Shown here in pieces: positions 11,999-24,554 of a DNA stretch of 64,000 bases (positions are counted from its first letter, which is position 1; every line of letters begins with the position of its first letter). The notes under the pieces are model-generated. The model was not told the DNA's origin. It worked only from the letters and a program-made list of their open reading frames with translations, and did no database searches. The DNA is from Pseudofabraea citricarpa (lineage: Eukaryota > Ascomycota > Leotiomycetes > Helotiales > Dermateaceae): contig JAPWGK010000005.1 of NCBI GenBank assembly GCA_029641185.1, forward strand, positions 186,001 through 250,000, written 5' to 3'. The position numbers and the translations under genes are program-made.

Positions 11999-14040
11999 CT
12001 TGAATTGTGTTTTACGTCCGGAGACGGTTGTTCTGAAACCGGGGGGTTATATCCAGTTGAGGGGGAGCCGTGAGGACAAAGAGGACAGTTGCGGGAGGAG
12101 GTGGTTGAGAGATGTGGTTGTGGTTGTGGCAGTTTCTCACGTCAGGAAGATAATGACGGGACCGCTGGGGAGGGAAACGGGCAGGGGCGATTGAAGGCAG
12201 AAAGATGTGGTATATGAAGAACAAGTATTAGGAGGAATTGAATGAGTTTCCGGGACTGGCTGGATGACAGAGACGGACGAAGGGACAGGCAAGATAGGTA
12301 TTAGAAAGCGAGCGAGGCTTCACGGGAATTCCTAGACCAGGTTTCTTGAGTTTGTTGGATTGAGCATTTTGCTATGGAGCTCAACGATCTTGTCTTCAGA
12401 ATCCGATTAGGCCTAGCGGCTGCATGTGTGCCCCTGCTCGCGGTCCCGGAGGCGACCAACAATGCAGCGCGGTAGGGGGACCAGCCACAACAGCCTATGG
12501 GGAACAGCCTATAGGGAGGTGGTATAGGGGGTTATAGGCTTACCACAGGCTGAGCAGAGGCTGTGGAGCCTATGGCACCCCCCGATCATTAGCGACCAGG
12601 GCCACTATTATTACTGATAGCTACCTAGCTACCTTAGGTACATAGACTACAGTACAGACTACAGTACAGTACGCTTCTCCTACTGTACAAGAACCTAACC
12701 ACAAGCCCTCTGTACCCGTACCGTACAACGTGCTGCCCGCTAGAACCAACATACTAGACTCCCATCGCATCCCATCCCATCCCATCCCACCCTCATCTAC
12801 CCTCATTCACCCTCATCCACCTGCATCTCGTACATTCTCGCGATAATCCACCGGCGGGCAAAAGTCAGAAATGGTACGATGCTGAGCAGTGAGCAGCACC
12901 CCTTTACCCACCAAGGAACATACCAGCAGCCCACCAAGGAACATTATTGAGTAATTTTACAACAGGTCAGCAGTCAAGCACCGCCAGGGGGCCACCCAGG
13001 CCAGGACCCGGCTGCCGAAGCCCTCTCAGCCTTCTCTTCTCTGACAAAGGAAGAGGCTGACTAAGTCCACCCTTCCACAACGCCTCAGCTCTGCATCGCG
13101 AGCTATAAGTTGTGCTGGAGAGAGGCAGATTATATTTATCTCTATTTCACAAAATGATTTAATTTATGGTGATCTTTGATGTGATTCATGTCAACCTCTA
13201 AGTGGTGCTGCTGCAGAAGGCTGAGATGTGCAAGCGATAGCTACTGCCAGCGAAGACTAGAGGTACATTATCAACGGCATGCTAAGATAAGTTGTTGGCC
13301 TAAGATAGTGAAGTGGGTGGTAGCCGGGCGAAAGGCAAAGCCTCATCATCATCATATCAACAAATCATCTTCACAAAGGTATCTGCGAACATCGCAGCGA
13401 TAGCCGGCCAGCCAGCCAGCAAGAAATAGCCTTACTGTCGTAACTGTACAAGCCTCTCCCAGCAGTCCCAGCATGTCTGTTGTCTGTTGCGCGTCGCCAA
13501 TCATCGCAGCCGGAATGATTTTGGGATCGTCCTGCAGCTCGCTCCCCAACGCATGGCGCTAGTTGGAATTTTGGTTGAGCAACCGACGTCGAGCTTTCCC
13601 GCAGAACCGCTTAGTGAGATCCCTTCAATTGACACCACCACTCCACCACACTTTTTCTCAAAGCAACCAGTCTCCCTCTTTCCCTCTCTCTGCTTAAAAC
13701 AACTCTCGTGTGCATATCCTCCCACCCCCCGTTCGCCCCCGTCTATACTCACTTTCTATTCCTCCTTCTCTCACATAATTCATTCACCCTTTGTTTGTTG
13801 CCTGCAAGCTTTGACGGCCACAAGAGCACTTGCTGCAACAGCAGCTAAAGCTGTTCTCTCCCAATTAGGCCCCTCCTGCTCTTGATTGAGTTCCGGGAGC
13901 TTGCAATAGGTCCGTAGAAGCTACCCGCCAGTTTTCTGGCTATTGGGAGCTCCAATCCTCGAATCCAGCTCGGTTGCTAACTCTTGCTCCTGAAAAATCC
14001 AGTCCCTTGTAATTGACGACCCCCCAAAACCTGCCTCACC
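11999..14040. promoter_or_regulatory. Shared FAS2/FAS1 divergent promoter region
   Basis: Two-kilobase region between the start codons of the two synthase subunits, so it must contain both promoters and 5' leaders. It is rich in simple repeats: CCTATGG/CCTATAGG-type near-palindromes at 12490-12575, a TACAGTACAGACTACAG repeat near 12645-12672, CATCCCATCC-type repeats at 12765-12815, and a twice-repeated CCCACCAAGGAACAT at about 12905-12945. A long pyrimidine-rich tract (about 13620-13800) lies upstream of FAS1. I found no exact CCTCGG (the core reported for Aspergillus FarA/FarB), so I do not name a regulator. The short ORFs here look like chance. Confidence 0.7.
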
Positions 14041-17000
14041 ATGTACGGGACATCTACTGGCCCCCAAACGGGCGTCTCGACCCCTCGATCATCCTCTTCT
14101 CTACGCCCTCTCGTTCTGACACACGGCTCGCTGGAGCATTCTTTTTTGATACCCACCAATCTCCATTTCCACGCCTCGCAGATTAAGGATCGCTTCTTGT
14201 CCACCCTCCCAGAACCAACAGACGAGCTCGCCCAAGACGACGAGCCATCCTCTGTTGCAGAGCTGGTTGCGAGATATCTCGGATTTGTCGCAGACGAGGT
14301 TGAGGAGGGCGAGGATGACGCCCAAGGATCCTACGAGGAGGTGCTGAAGCTGGTGTTGAATGAGTTTGAGCGCGGATTTTTAGGGGGAAATGAAGTGCAC
14401 GCCTTGGTGGCTAGCCTTCCCGGCATCGATGCGAAGAAGCTAGAGGTTGTGCGAAGCTACTATGCGGCTCGTTCAGCGCTGAGCCGACCATTGAGAGCTC
14501 ATGAATCGGCACTATTCCGCGCTGCTAGCGACGAGAGTGCGAAGATATACAGCGTTTTCGGCGGCCAAGGAAACATTGAGGAATACTTCGATGAGCTCCG
14601 GGAATTGTACAAGACATACCCATCATTTATCGACCACCTGGTGACATCTTCGGCTGAACTTTTACAAAACCTCAGCCGGGATCCAAGAGCAGAAAAGCTC
14701 TACTCCAAGGGTCTAGACATCATGACCTGGCTTCATGACCCTGAAGCGACCCCAGATGTTGATTATATGGTTTCAGCGCCAGTTAGCTTTCCATTGATCG
14801 GTCTCGTTCAATTTGCCCATTATAGCGTCACCTGCAAGGTTTTGGGACTTACCCCAGGGCAGTTCAGAGAGCGCATCAGTGGAACTACTGGTCATTCTCA
14901 GGGTGTTGTTTTAGCTGCAGCTACCGCAGCTGCTGATTCGTGGGAATCTTTCGGAAAGATTGCAGTTGCGTCTCTCACCATCTTGTTCTGGATCGGATCC
15001 CGCAGTCAGCAGGCATATCCCACAACTTCTTTGGCTCCTTCAGTACTCCAGGATTCTGTAGATAATGGCGAAGGTACCCCGACTCCCATGTTGAGTATCC
15101 GAGACTTATCTCAGGAGCAAATTTTGGAGCACATTGCAGCTACCAACCAGTACCTGCCGGAGGACCGACACATTGCGATATCGCTTATCAACAGTGCTCG
15201 CAACGTTGTCGTAACAGGACCTCCCATTTCTTTGTATGGTCTCAATTTGCAACTGCGAAAGGTGAAGGCTCCTACCGGTCTTGATCAAACCCGTATTCCA
15301 TTTACCGACCGGAAAGTTCGATTTGTGAACAGATTCTTACCCATCACCTCTCCATTCCACAGCAAGTATCTTGCCGAGGCCACCGCACATATCAACGAGG
15401 ATTTGAAAGACGTCAAGATTGATAGCAAGACATTGGCTATCCCAGTTTATGACACAAACACCGGACGCGATATCCGTGAAGCGGGAGGCAACATTGTCCC
15501 AACTCTGGTTCGTCTCATCACACACGATCCTGTTAACTGGGAGAAGGCAACTGTTTTCCCTGGTGCAACACATGTACTTGACTTCGGCCCTGGAGGCATT
15601 TCCGGTCTCGGTGTTTTGACCAGCCGTAATAAGGATGGAACCGGAGTTCGTGTTATTCTTGCCGGTGCTGTCAATGGAACCGTTCCTGAAGTCGGCTACA
15701 AGCCTGAATTGTTTGACCGCGATGAAGAGCACGCTGTCAAGTATGCAGTCGATTGGGTTAAAGAGCATGGACCCCGCCTGGTCAAGACCTCTGGAGGACA
15801 GACATATGTCGATACCAAGATGAGTCGCCTTCTGGGAGTTCCTCCGATTATGGTTGCCGGTATGACTCCCTGCACTGTTCCTTGGGACTTTGTTGCCGCA
15901 ACTATGAACGCTGGCTACCAAATTGAATTGGCCGGAGGTGGATACTACAACGCCAAGACCATGACTGAGGCTCTTAACAGAGTTGAGAACGCAATTCCTC
16001 CCGGACGTGGTATTAGTGTCAACCTTATCTACATCAACCCTCGTGCTATGCAATGGCAGATCCCTCTTCTCGCCCAACTGCGAGCAGAAGGTGTACCAAT
16101 CGAAGGCCTGACAATCGGAGCTGGTGTCCCATCGATTGAGGTTGCTCAAGAATATATCCAGACTCTTGGATTGAAGCACATCGCCTTCAAGCCAGGATCT
16201 GTCGAAGCAATTCAAGCTGTCATTAACATCGCAAAGGCTAATCCTACCTTCCCTGTAATTCTTCAGTGGACCGGAGGACGTGGTGGTGGTCATCACTCTT
16301 TTGAAGATTTCCATCAGCCAATTCTGCAAATGTACGGTCGTATCCGCAGAAGCGAGAACCTCATTCTTGTTGCCGGTAGTGGATTTGGTGGCGCTGAAGA
16401 TACCTACCCATACATCACCGGTGCATGGTCTGCCAAGTATGGATATCCCCCCATGCCATTCGATGGTTGCCTCTTCGGTAGCCGTATGATGACCGCAAAG
16501 GAGGCACACACCAGCAAGAATGCCAAGAAAGCCATCACTGAGGCTCAGGGTGTTGATGATAGCCAGTGGGAGAAGACCTACAAAGGCCCAGCTGGTGGCA
16601 TCATCACCGTGCGATCCGAAATGGGCGAGCCAATTCACAAGCTTGCTACTAGAGGTGTTAAATTCTGGGCTGAGATGGATGCAAAGATTTTCAGCTTGCC
16701 CAAGGAGAAGCGTGTACCTGAGTTGAAGAAGCAACGCGAGTATATCATCAAGAAGCTCAATGATGACTTCCAAAAGGTGTGGTTTGGACGCAACAGAGCT
16801 GGTGAGACTGTGGATTTGGAAGACATGACTTATGGTGAAGTTGTGCGCCGCATGGTTGACTTGATGTATGTCAAGCATGAATCCCGCTGGATTGATAAGT
16901 CCTACGAGAAGCTTACCGGGGACTTCATCCGCCGTGTTGAGGAGCGATTCACACCTGCGCAAGGAAAGCCATCCCTGCTCCAGAGCTACTCCGAGCTCGA

Positions 17001-20000
17001 TAACCCATACCCAACGGTTGAAAGAATTATGGCTTCTTACCCTGATTCAGAGACGCAGCTGATCAACGCACAAGATGTTCAGCACTTCCTCATGCTCTGC
17101 CAACGCCGTGGTCAAAAGCCAACTACTTTTGTTCCAGTTTTGGATGAGAACTTTGAGTTCTTCTTCAAGAAGGATTCTTTGTGGCAATCAGAGGATTTGG
17201 AAGCTGTCATCGGCCAAGATGTTGGAAGAACTTGTATTCTGCAAGGTCCTACAGCTGTCCAGTACTCCAAAATCGTTGATGAGCCAATCAAGGAGATCTT
17301 GGATGGTATCCACAATGCTCATATCAAGGGTTTGACTCAAGACATCTATGGTGGCAAGGAGTCTTCAATCCCTGTCGTCGAGTACTTTGGCGGCCGGCTC
17401 ATTGAATCACCCACTGAGCCTGACGTCGAAGGCCTAGTTGTTTCTATTGATGCTGACAAGAATACTTATCGTCTTTCATCCTCTCCCACCGCTACTTTGC
17501 CAAGTCTTGAAGCTTGGTTGGCACTCCTCGCTGGTAGCAAGAGATCCTGGATTCATGCTCTCTTCACATCCGAAGTCTTTGTCCAAGGCCAAAAGTTCCA
17601 GACCAATCCTATCAAGCGCATTTTTGCTCCTGTCCGAGGTCTTTTTGTTGAGATCGCTCACCCCAAGGATCCATCCAAGACTGTCATTACCGTCAAGGAG
17701 CAGGCACGACCCAATCACTTTAATACTGTGATCGAGGTTAAATTAGTTGCGAAGAATGAGATCCTGGTCAACATGATCAAAGAAACCACTGCTGTGGGCA
17801 AGCCTGTAGCGCTACCCCTGAAGTTCACCTACCACCCCGAAGCTGGTTACGCCCCAATCCGTGAGGTCATGCAGGGACGTAACGATCGTATCAAGGAATT
17901 TTACTGGCGTGCCTGGTTCGGCAACGAGAAGATTGATCTTGATGCATCTGTCACTGGAAAATTCGACGGTGGCAAGGCCACAATCACGAGCGAAGCCATA
18001 AACGACTTCGTGCATGCAGTTGGCAACACCGGTGAGGCCTTCGTTGATAGACCTGGAAAAGAGGTGTTCGCTCCCATGGACTTCGCCATTGTTCTTGGCT
18101 GGAAAGCCATTACCAAGCCGATCTTCCCCAGAACCATTGATGGCGACCTCTTGAAATTGGTCCATCTGTCTAACGGTTTCCGTATGTTGCCCAGCGCTGA
18201 GCCACTCAAGAAGGGTGATGTGGTCGAAACAACTGCGCAGGTAAATGCTGTCATTAACCAAGACTCTGGCAAGATGGTCGAGGTATGCGGTACTATCACT
18301 CGAGAAGGCAAAGCAGTCATGGAGGTCACATCTCAATTCTTGTACCGAGGCGTATACACCGACTTTGAGAACACCTTCCAGCGTAAGACAGAGACTCCTA
18401 TGCAGATTCACCTTACCACATCAAAGGATGTCGCTGTTTTGCGTTCTAAGGAATGGTTCAGCCTTGATGACCTCGAGCACGAACTTCTTGGACAGACCTT
18501 GATCTTCCGTCTTCAAAGTTTGTTCCGATTCAAGAACAAAACTGTTTACAGCAGTGTGGAGACTCGTGGTCAAGTTCTCCTTGAGCTGCCTACCAAGGAG
18601 ATCATTCAAATCGCCAGTGTGGAGTACGAGGCTGGTGTTTCTCATGGTAACCCAGTGACAGACTACCTAGCACGACATGGTAGCTCTATCGAACAACCTA
18701 TCAACTTCGAGAACGCCATTCCCCTCAACGGAAAGACTCCACTCCTTCTCAGAGCACCTGCATCTAATGAGACCTATGCACGTGTGTCGGGCGATTACAA
18801 TCCCATCCACGTTTCTCGTGTGTTCTCTAGTTATGCTAGCTTGCCTGGTACCATCACACACGGCATGTACTCGAGCGCCGCCGTCAGAAGTCTCGTTGAG
18901 ACTTGGGCTGCCGAAAACAACGTCGGTCGCGTCAGAAGCTTCCACGCCTCCCTCACTGGCATGGTGCTTCCAAACGATGATATCGAGGTCAAGCTTCAAC
19001 ACGTTGGCATGGTTGCTGGTCGTAAGATCATCAAGGTAGAAGCCATCAACAAAGAGACCGAAGATAAGGTTTTGCTTGGTGAGGCTGAGGTTGAACAACC
19101 TGTCTCCGCCTATGTCTTCACTGGACAAGGTTCTCAAGAACAAGGTATGGGTATGGAGCTTTATGCCAGCAGCCCAGTTGCCAAGGAGGTTTGGGACAGA
19201 GCAGACAAGCATTTCATGGACAACTATGGTAGGTCAATCATTCACATGTTTTAGCTCCATAACTAACAAAATTTTAGGATTTGCCATCACCAACATCGTC
19301 AAGAACAACCCCAAGGAGCTTACTATTTACTTTGGTGGGCCTCGCGGAAAGGCGATTCGCCAGAACTACATGGCCATGACCTTCGAGACAGTTGCCGCAG
19401 ATGGCACTACTAAGTCGGAGAAGATCTTCAAAGAAGTCGATGAGAAGACTACTTCTTACACTTACCGTTCCCCAACCGGTCTACTTTCAGCAACCCAGTT
19501 CACCCAGCCAGCATTGACCCTCATGGAGAAGGCAAGTTTCGAAGACATGCGCTCTAAGGGTCTCGTCCAAAGAGACAGCAGTTTTGCGGGTCACTCTCTA
19601 GGAGAGTACTCTGCTCTGGCTGCCCTTGCAGATGTGATGCCTATTGAGAGTTTGGTATCTGTCGTCTTTTACCGTGGTCTCACTATGCAAGTCGCTGTCG
19701 AGCGTGATGCAAGTGGACGATCTAACTACTCCATGTGCGCTGTCAACCCCAGCAGAATTGGCAAGACATTCAACGAACAAGCTCTTCAATATGTCGTCGA
19801 GAATATCGCCGAGGAGACCAGCTGGCTCTTGGAGATTGTCAACTACAATATCGCCAACATGCAGTACGTCTGCGCTGGTGACCTCCGTGCTCTGGACACT
19901 CTCACTGGTGTTACGAACTACCTCAAGGTTCAGAAGATTGACATTCAAGAACTGATGCAGACCATGTCATTGGATGATGTCAAAGCACACCTTGTGGAAA

Positions 20001-20377
20001 TCATCCGAGGGTGCGCTGAGAAGACTGAGGCCAAGCCTACACCCCTCGAGCTCGAGCGTGGCTTCGCCACCATCCCTCTTAAAGGCATCGATGTGCCTTT
20101 CCATTCCACCTTCTTGCGTTCTGGAGTCAAGCCTTTCCGCAGCTTTCTCCTCAAGAAGATCAACAAGACCACCATCGATCCAAGCAAGCTGATTGGAAAA
20201 TATATTCCCAATGTTACAGCGCGACCTTTCGAGCTCACCAAGGAATACTTTGAGGATGTCTATCGCCTGACGAACTCCCCAAGAATCGGTCACGTTTTGG
20301 CAAACTGGGACAAGTATAACGAACCACAGGCCAATGGTGTGAACGGTGTGAACGGCACCACAGAAGCAGAAGTATGA
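14041..20377 (+). CDS. FAS1: Fatty acid synthase subunit beta
   Basis: Beta chain of the type I fatty acid synthase, 2095 residues, in two exons (14041-19228 and 19278-20377) split by a 49 bp intron. Domains in order: acetyl transferase with the nucleophile Ser near residue 286 (GHSQG); FMN/NADPH enoyl reductase beginning near 600 ([14 protein letters not shown], with the Gly-rich GGRGGG loop further on); a MaoC/hot-dog dehydratase region with DYNPIHVS near 1584 and the following HGMY; then the malonyl/palmitoyl transferase ([13 protein letters not shown], with Ser in [10 protein letters not shown] near 1835). The C-terminal tail is poorly conserved and Asn/Gly-rich. It acts in the cytosol with the alpha chain, making palmitoyl- and stearoyl-CoA. 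It is divergent from FAS2, an arrangement common in filamentous ascomycetes. A 541-codon open frame on the opposite strand (15337-16962) is a shadow. Confidence 0.97.
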
Positions 20378-21759
20378 AGAGAAAAAAAGAAATAATGTGT
20401 CGGTGTGCAAGGCGTTTTTGGGGGTTCCGTTGAGACGAAAGACTTGATATTAGCATTGTTTTAGCAGCCTTGATGGATTGTAATTTGATAGACGTCCCTT
20501 TTTTTTGCGACTGTATATTTAAAAAGACAATAGAAGCATGTTCATATTACCTACCTCGTACTACATACTCTGCGGGCCTTGGTGAATGATGCAAGCTGCT
20601 GACACTGATTCGCTGGCTCCTTCTCGGAGCCTTGGTGATGGCAAAAGCCTCACTCGGCCGACGACGACGGGTCGCCCGAAATTGAAATCCACCCTCCCGA
20701 GTTCGGAGCGCTTTGTCACTGATGCCCTGCTGCTACTCGAGTAATGTCCAACAACAATAACAACTCGTACATGGCCCTCATTCCGATAGGAGAATTGCAC
20801 TGCAACCTACATACCCAAGTACCTAGGCACGGTACTGTGGTGTCGCTTCCCGTTATCAGATCCAGCCAGTGCATTTCGTCGGTTAATCGTGGCAGATGGC
20901 GCTGAGGCCGAGGCGTAAACAAGTGCCGGCGTGAAGTGCCTGTGGGGAAAAGGGGGGATCATACTGTACAGTGCGGTGCACGATACGGCACGGTAGTTCA
21001 ACCTTTTCTTACCCCACAAAATGCATCTCGGGTCTTGCTGCTTGTATACTTAGCACCAGAAACGAAACATCTGTCCGGCGTAATCCCGGGTAGGTAGGTA
21101 GCAAGCAGGATACGCCTGTCAAGCACCAAGCAGTAACGCCGGCCAGATATTCGTACCTACTCCGTATCTCTCGGACCGCTGTGATCATGCAATGCTATAC
21201 GGTACTGCAAAACCCGACCAGATGCTTGGACATGACGGAAATAGGGGCTTGTCGATCAGCTGGAGCGGCTCCTTAAGACTTGGTATGAGGTCCTTAATGT
21301 GGGCACAATGTGGGCAGCATTGCAGCAACAATCTTTGCATCTCAAAAAGAGGTGGAGCACGCTGGACCGGTAGATTTCTTACCCCTCTCCCCCCGGACCC
21401 ATCCACCACCTGCATCCATTATTGCATCCATTGCATCCATTACATCCATCCGACACTTCTCACCTACCTTGTCAGGCACCACCTGCATGAGAAGTTCACT
21501 TCCCTGTCAGTCCGCAAGTAGGAAGTTCAGATGAAAAATCCACTTGCTTCGATCTTGGCTATCCTAAAGGTGACGAAATCCTAGTTCCTATCTACCATTC
21601 CCTGGAAATCCGTCTGCAAGGTACCGGTCGGAAGAGTCTAAGGAACAGAAATCCGAGAGCTATATATCCGTTCGTCACCTTGCCGCTAGAATGAACTTCT
21701 CTTCCTCAGTCTTGTCACTCTTTCACTCATTCCCCTCAAATTCTACCGAGTTCGTCGAC
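20378..21759. other. Intergenic, no supported gene
   Basis: Holds the FAS1 3' end and the esterase promoter. A small imperfect repeat of TGCATCCATT lies at about 21411-21450, and GTAGGTAGGTAG at about 21090. A TATATATCC stretch at 21661-21669 may be the TATA box of the esterase gene. I see no gene. Confidence 0.5.
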
Positions 21760-23966
21760 ATGGTTTCCTTCGTTCGACCCTTCACCTTCTTGGGTGGCTT
21801 GGCTACCTTGCTAGCAGCTGCCCAAGGCCAGAACCTCTCGGAGCCAGCAGCAGCCTGCCAAACCCTGGGAGCATCGTTGGCCATCGAAAATGTCACGGTT
21901 AACTTTGCCGAGTATGTTACTGCTGGTACCAATCTGTCACTCAGTCAAGATTATGATCTCGCCACTTGTGGAGAACCTTCCATGGTTGTCCCAGTTGATC
22001 TTTGTCGTGTGGCCATGTATGTCTCCACGACAAACAGATCAGGTAAAGCTCTTCTCACGCATCTGCTCAAATTGCGACGAAGACAATACTAACCCCTCAA
22101 ACAGGAATTACCCTTGAAGCTTGGCTTCCAACTAACTGGACTGGTCGCTTCCTCAGTGAGTAGCATAACTAGAATTATTCGACTTGCACTAACTGTTTGT
22201 TATAGTGACTGGAAATGGTGGAATCTCGGGATGTCTTCAGTGTAAGTAATACTCCGTGTACATCTTTTATCTAGAACACAGACTGACAGAGACATAGATC
22301 GTGATGTCGCCTATGCTGCCTCCTTTGGCTTCGCAAGTTTCGGTGAGCGGAATATATAAAATCAAAAAAGTATAGCGAAGCAAGAAACTAACTTTGTCTT
22401 AGGACAAAATGGTGGACACAATGGTACAGGTGGCACGGTAAGTTTCTAACTCATCAAAGGAAGAAAACCCCAACAATATTCTGATTTTATCTCAGGCATT
22501 CTACCAGAACGAAGATGTTGTCGAGGATTATGTCTACCGCGGTCTTCATACTGGAGTTGTCGTTGGAAAGCAAATCACCCAGACATACTACAGCTCTAAC
22601 TATACCAAATCTTACTACCTCGGCTGCAGTACTGGCGGTAAGCAAGGTTTCAAGTCAGTCCAGGATTTCCCAGAAGATTTCGACGGAGTTGTCGCTGGTG
22701 CTCCTGTAAGTGTTCTCGGGGAAAGGAAGGGTTTTCCTTGTACTAACCAAAGGAATTAGGCTCTCTACTCTCCTGCATTGACAGCTTGGAGTGGCCACTT
22801 TTATCCGATCTTTGGAAACAGCAGTAGCCCAACATTTGTACCCAGTGCATTGTGGACAGTTATTAACGCCGAGATTCTCAACCAATGTGATAGTATTGAT
22901 GGTGCCACTGATGGTGTATGTGCCTTTTCTGTGTATCCGACATTCGCTGATAGTATTGCAGATTATCGAGGACACTGACCTCTGCCAATTCCGCCCTGAG
23001 GCTCTTCAATGTGCTCCTGACGCTACGAACACAACCTCGTGTCTCACCGGAGCTCAAGTAGGTGCAGTTCGAGAGGCCTTCGCAGATTATTACGGACTTA
23101 ATGGCGAACTAATTTTCCCCCGAATGCAACCTGGATCCGAGTTGACCGCACGTTTTCTTTATTACAACGGACAGCCATTTGCCTACACCACCGACTGGTA
23201 CCGTTATGTTGTATATCGTAAGTCTCGGATATCTGGTTAAAAATCAGTTAACTGACTGAACGAACGCAGAGGACCCAAACTGGGATCCAACTACTTTCTC
23301 CCGTGTCGATGCCGAGGCAGCAATTGATCAGAATCCATTCGGTGCCATGTCCAACAAAAGTGATCTTTCGGCGTACCAGTCTCGAGGAGGAAAGCTCCTC
23401 CACTGGCATGGAGAGATGGACGTAAGAAAACCGTGACCTTTCTCTGACATTCATAGTTACTAACAAAACTAAGGCTATTATCACCTCAAACACCAGCCCT
23501 CGTTATTACAACCAGGTCTCCCGCACGATGAATCTTCCTTCATCTAGTCTTGATGAATTCTACCGCTTCTTCCGTGTTTCTGGTGGCAGTAAGTTATTCA
23601 ACACACACCCCCTTCAGCAAGAATGATGCTGATAGAATTGTCAAGGTCATTGTTCTGGTGGTGATGGAGCCCATATGGTAGGACAAGCAGCCTCAGAGGA
23701 AGCAGGACGAGATCCACAAAACAACATCTTAAGCAGAATTGTCGCTTGGGTTGAAGAGGGAAGTGCCCCTGAAACCATCACCGGTACTAAATATGTTAAC
23801 GTAAGTGTCTCGTTCCCTTGCATTTCTATGGCAATACTTATAAGAATCACAGGATGATCCTACTCAAGGAGTCGCTTTCACGAGAAACCATTGCAGATAC
23901 CCACTTCGCAATGTCTGCATTGATCCTGATAATTACACTTCACCTGATGCTTGGGCTTGTGTTTAA
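21760..23966 (+). CDS. Secreted feruloyl esterase B / tannase family
   Basis: Extracellular serine esterase of roughly 530 residues that releases ferulic or gallic acid from plant polymers or tannins. I place 11 introns by GT...AG sites that keep frame, at about 22043-22104, 22156, 22243, 22343, 22439, 22707, 22917, 23219, 23422, 23590 and 23801. An ATG at 21691 is in frame, but the one at 21760 opens a clean signal peptide (MVSFVRPFTFLGGLATLLAAAQG), so I prefer it. The nucleophile is in GCSTGGKQG. The acid/His end shows SHCSGGDGAHM. A Cys beside the Ser and another beside the His fit the CS-D-HC disulphide-linked triad known for tannase-type esterases. Many N-glycosylation sequons fit secretion. 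Feruloyl esterase against tannase cannot be settled from sequence alone. Confidence 0.9.
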
Positions 23967-24554
23967 GAGCAATTGATCTTCTTGTATATATATGAAGTTT
24001 GAAGTACACTGATGGTTGTATATGCCAAATATTGGTTGGCTTGTAAGAAATGCATTATCGATACTTTGAAATTTACTTTCTGAAAAATCAAATAAGCTCG
24101 ACAAAGTGTTTTCCACGTAGAATTTATTTGGGTCTTAATTCGAATGAATACTCTTGCAATCGTAGCTTGGAAAAATCCGCGTCTCTAAAAGGTACAGGAG
24201 ATCGCTTAGTGAATTAAAAAAAGAATTTAGTGACCAGCAGTTCTAACCTCAGATCGATGAAGGATTTATTATGTTACTAGTATGGCAGGCTTTACAATAA
24301 AAAATGTGACAGAAGAACTCTAATTAGCAGCTAATGCCTTGGACCCCGATAACTTTTCCAATGGAAACTCTGTCACGTGATGTGTCCGCTTAAAACGACG
24401 CGGTGCCAGTCGCGTTCAACCATAGTCTTCCTCAGGTAAGTCGCAACGCATCGCAACCTAAGTATTTGAATGAGATCGTGAACATCGACCACCGATTTCA
24501 CTACAGCTCGTACGGACTAAGCAACCGCCGACAAGCTTGATAAAACTAGCCATT
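23967..24554. other. Intergenic, no supported gene
   Basis: Tandem-oriented spacer that holds the esterase 3' end and the Arp9 promoter. It is AT-rich at first and becomes GC-richer towards Arp9. I see nothing else. Confidence 0.5.

Noticed and set aside
15337..16962. 541-codon open frame antisense to FAS1
   Set aside because: It lies wholly opposite a highly conserved synthase domain, has no recognisable domain, and is explained by codon bias of the true gene.
21691..21759. Earlier in-frame ATG of the esterase
   Set aside because: It would bury the clean signal peptide that begins at 21760.
24537..24554. Earlier start for Arp9
   Set aside because: The codon is TTG, not ATG; the ATG at 24555 gives the family-like N-terminus.
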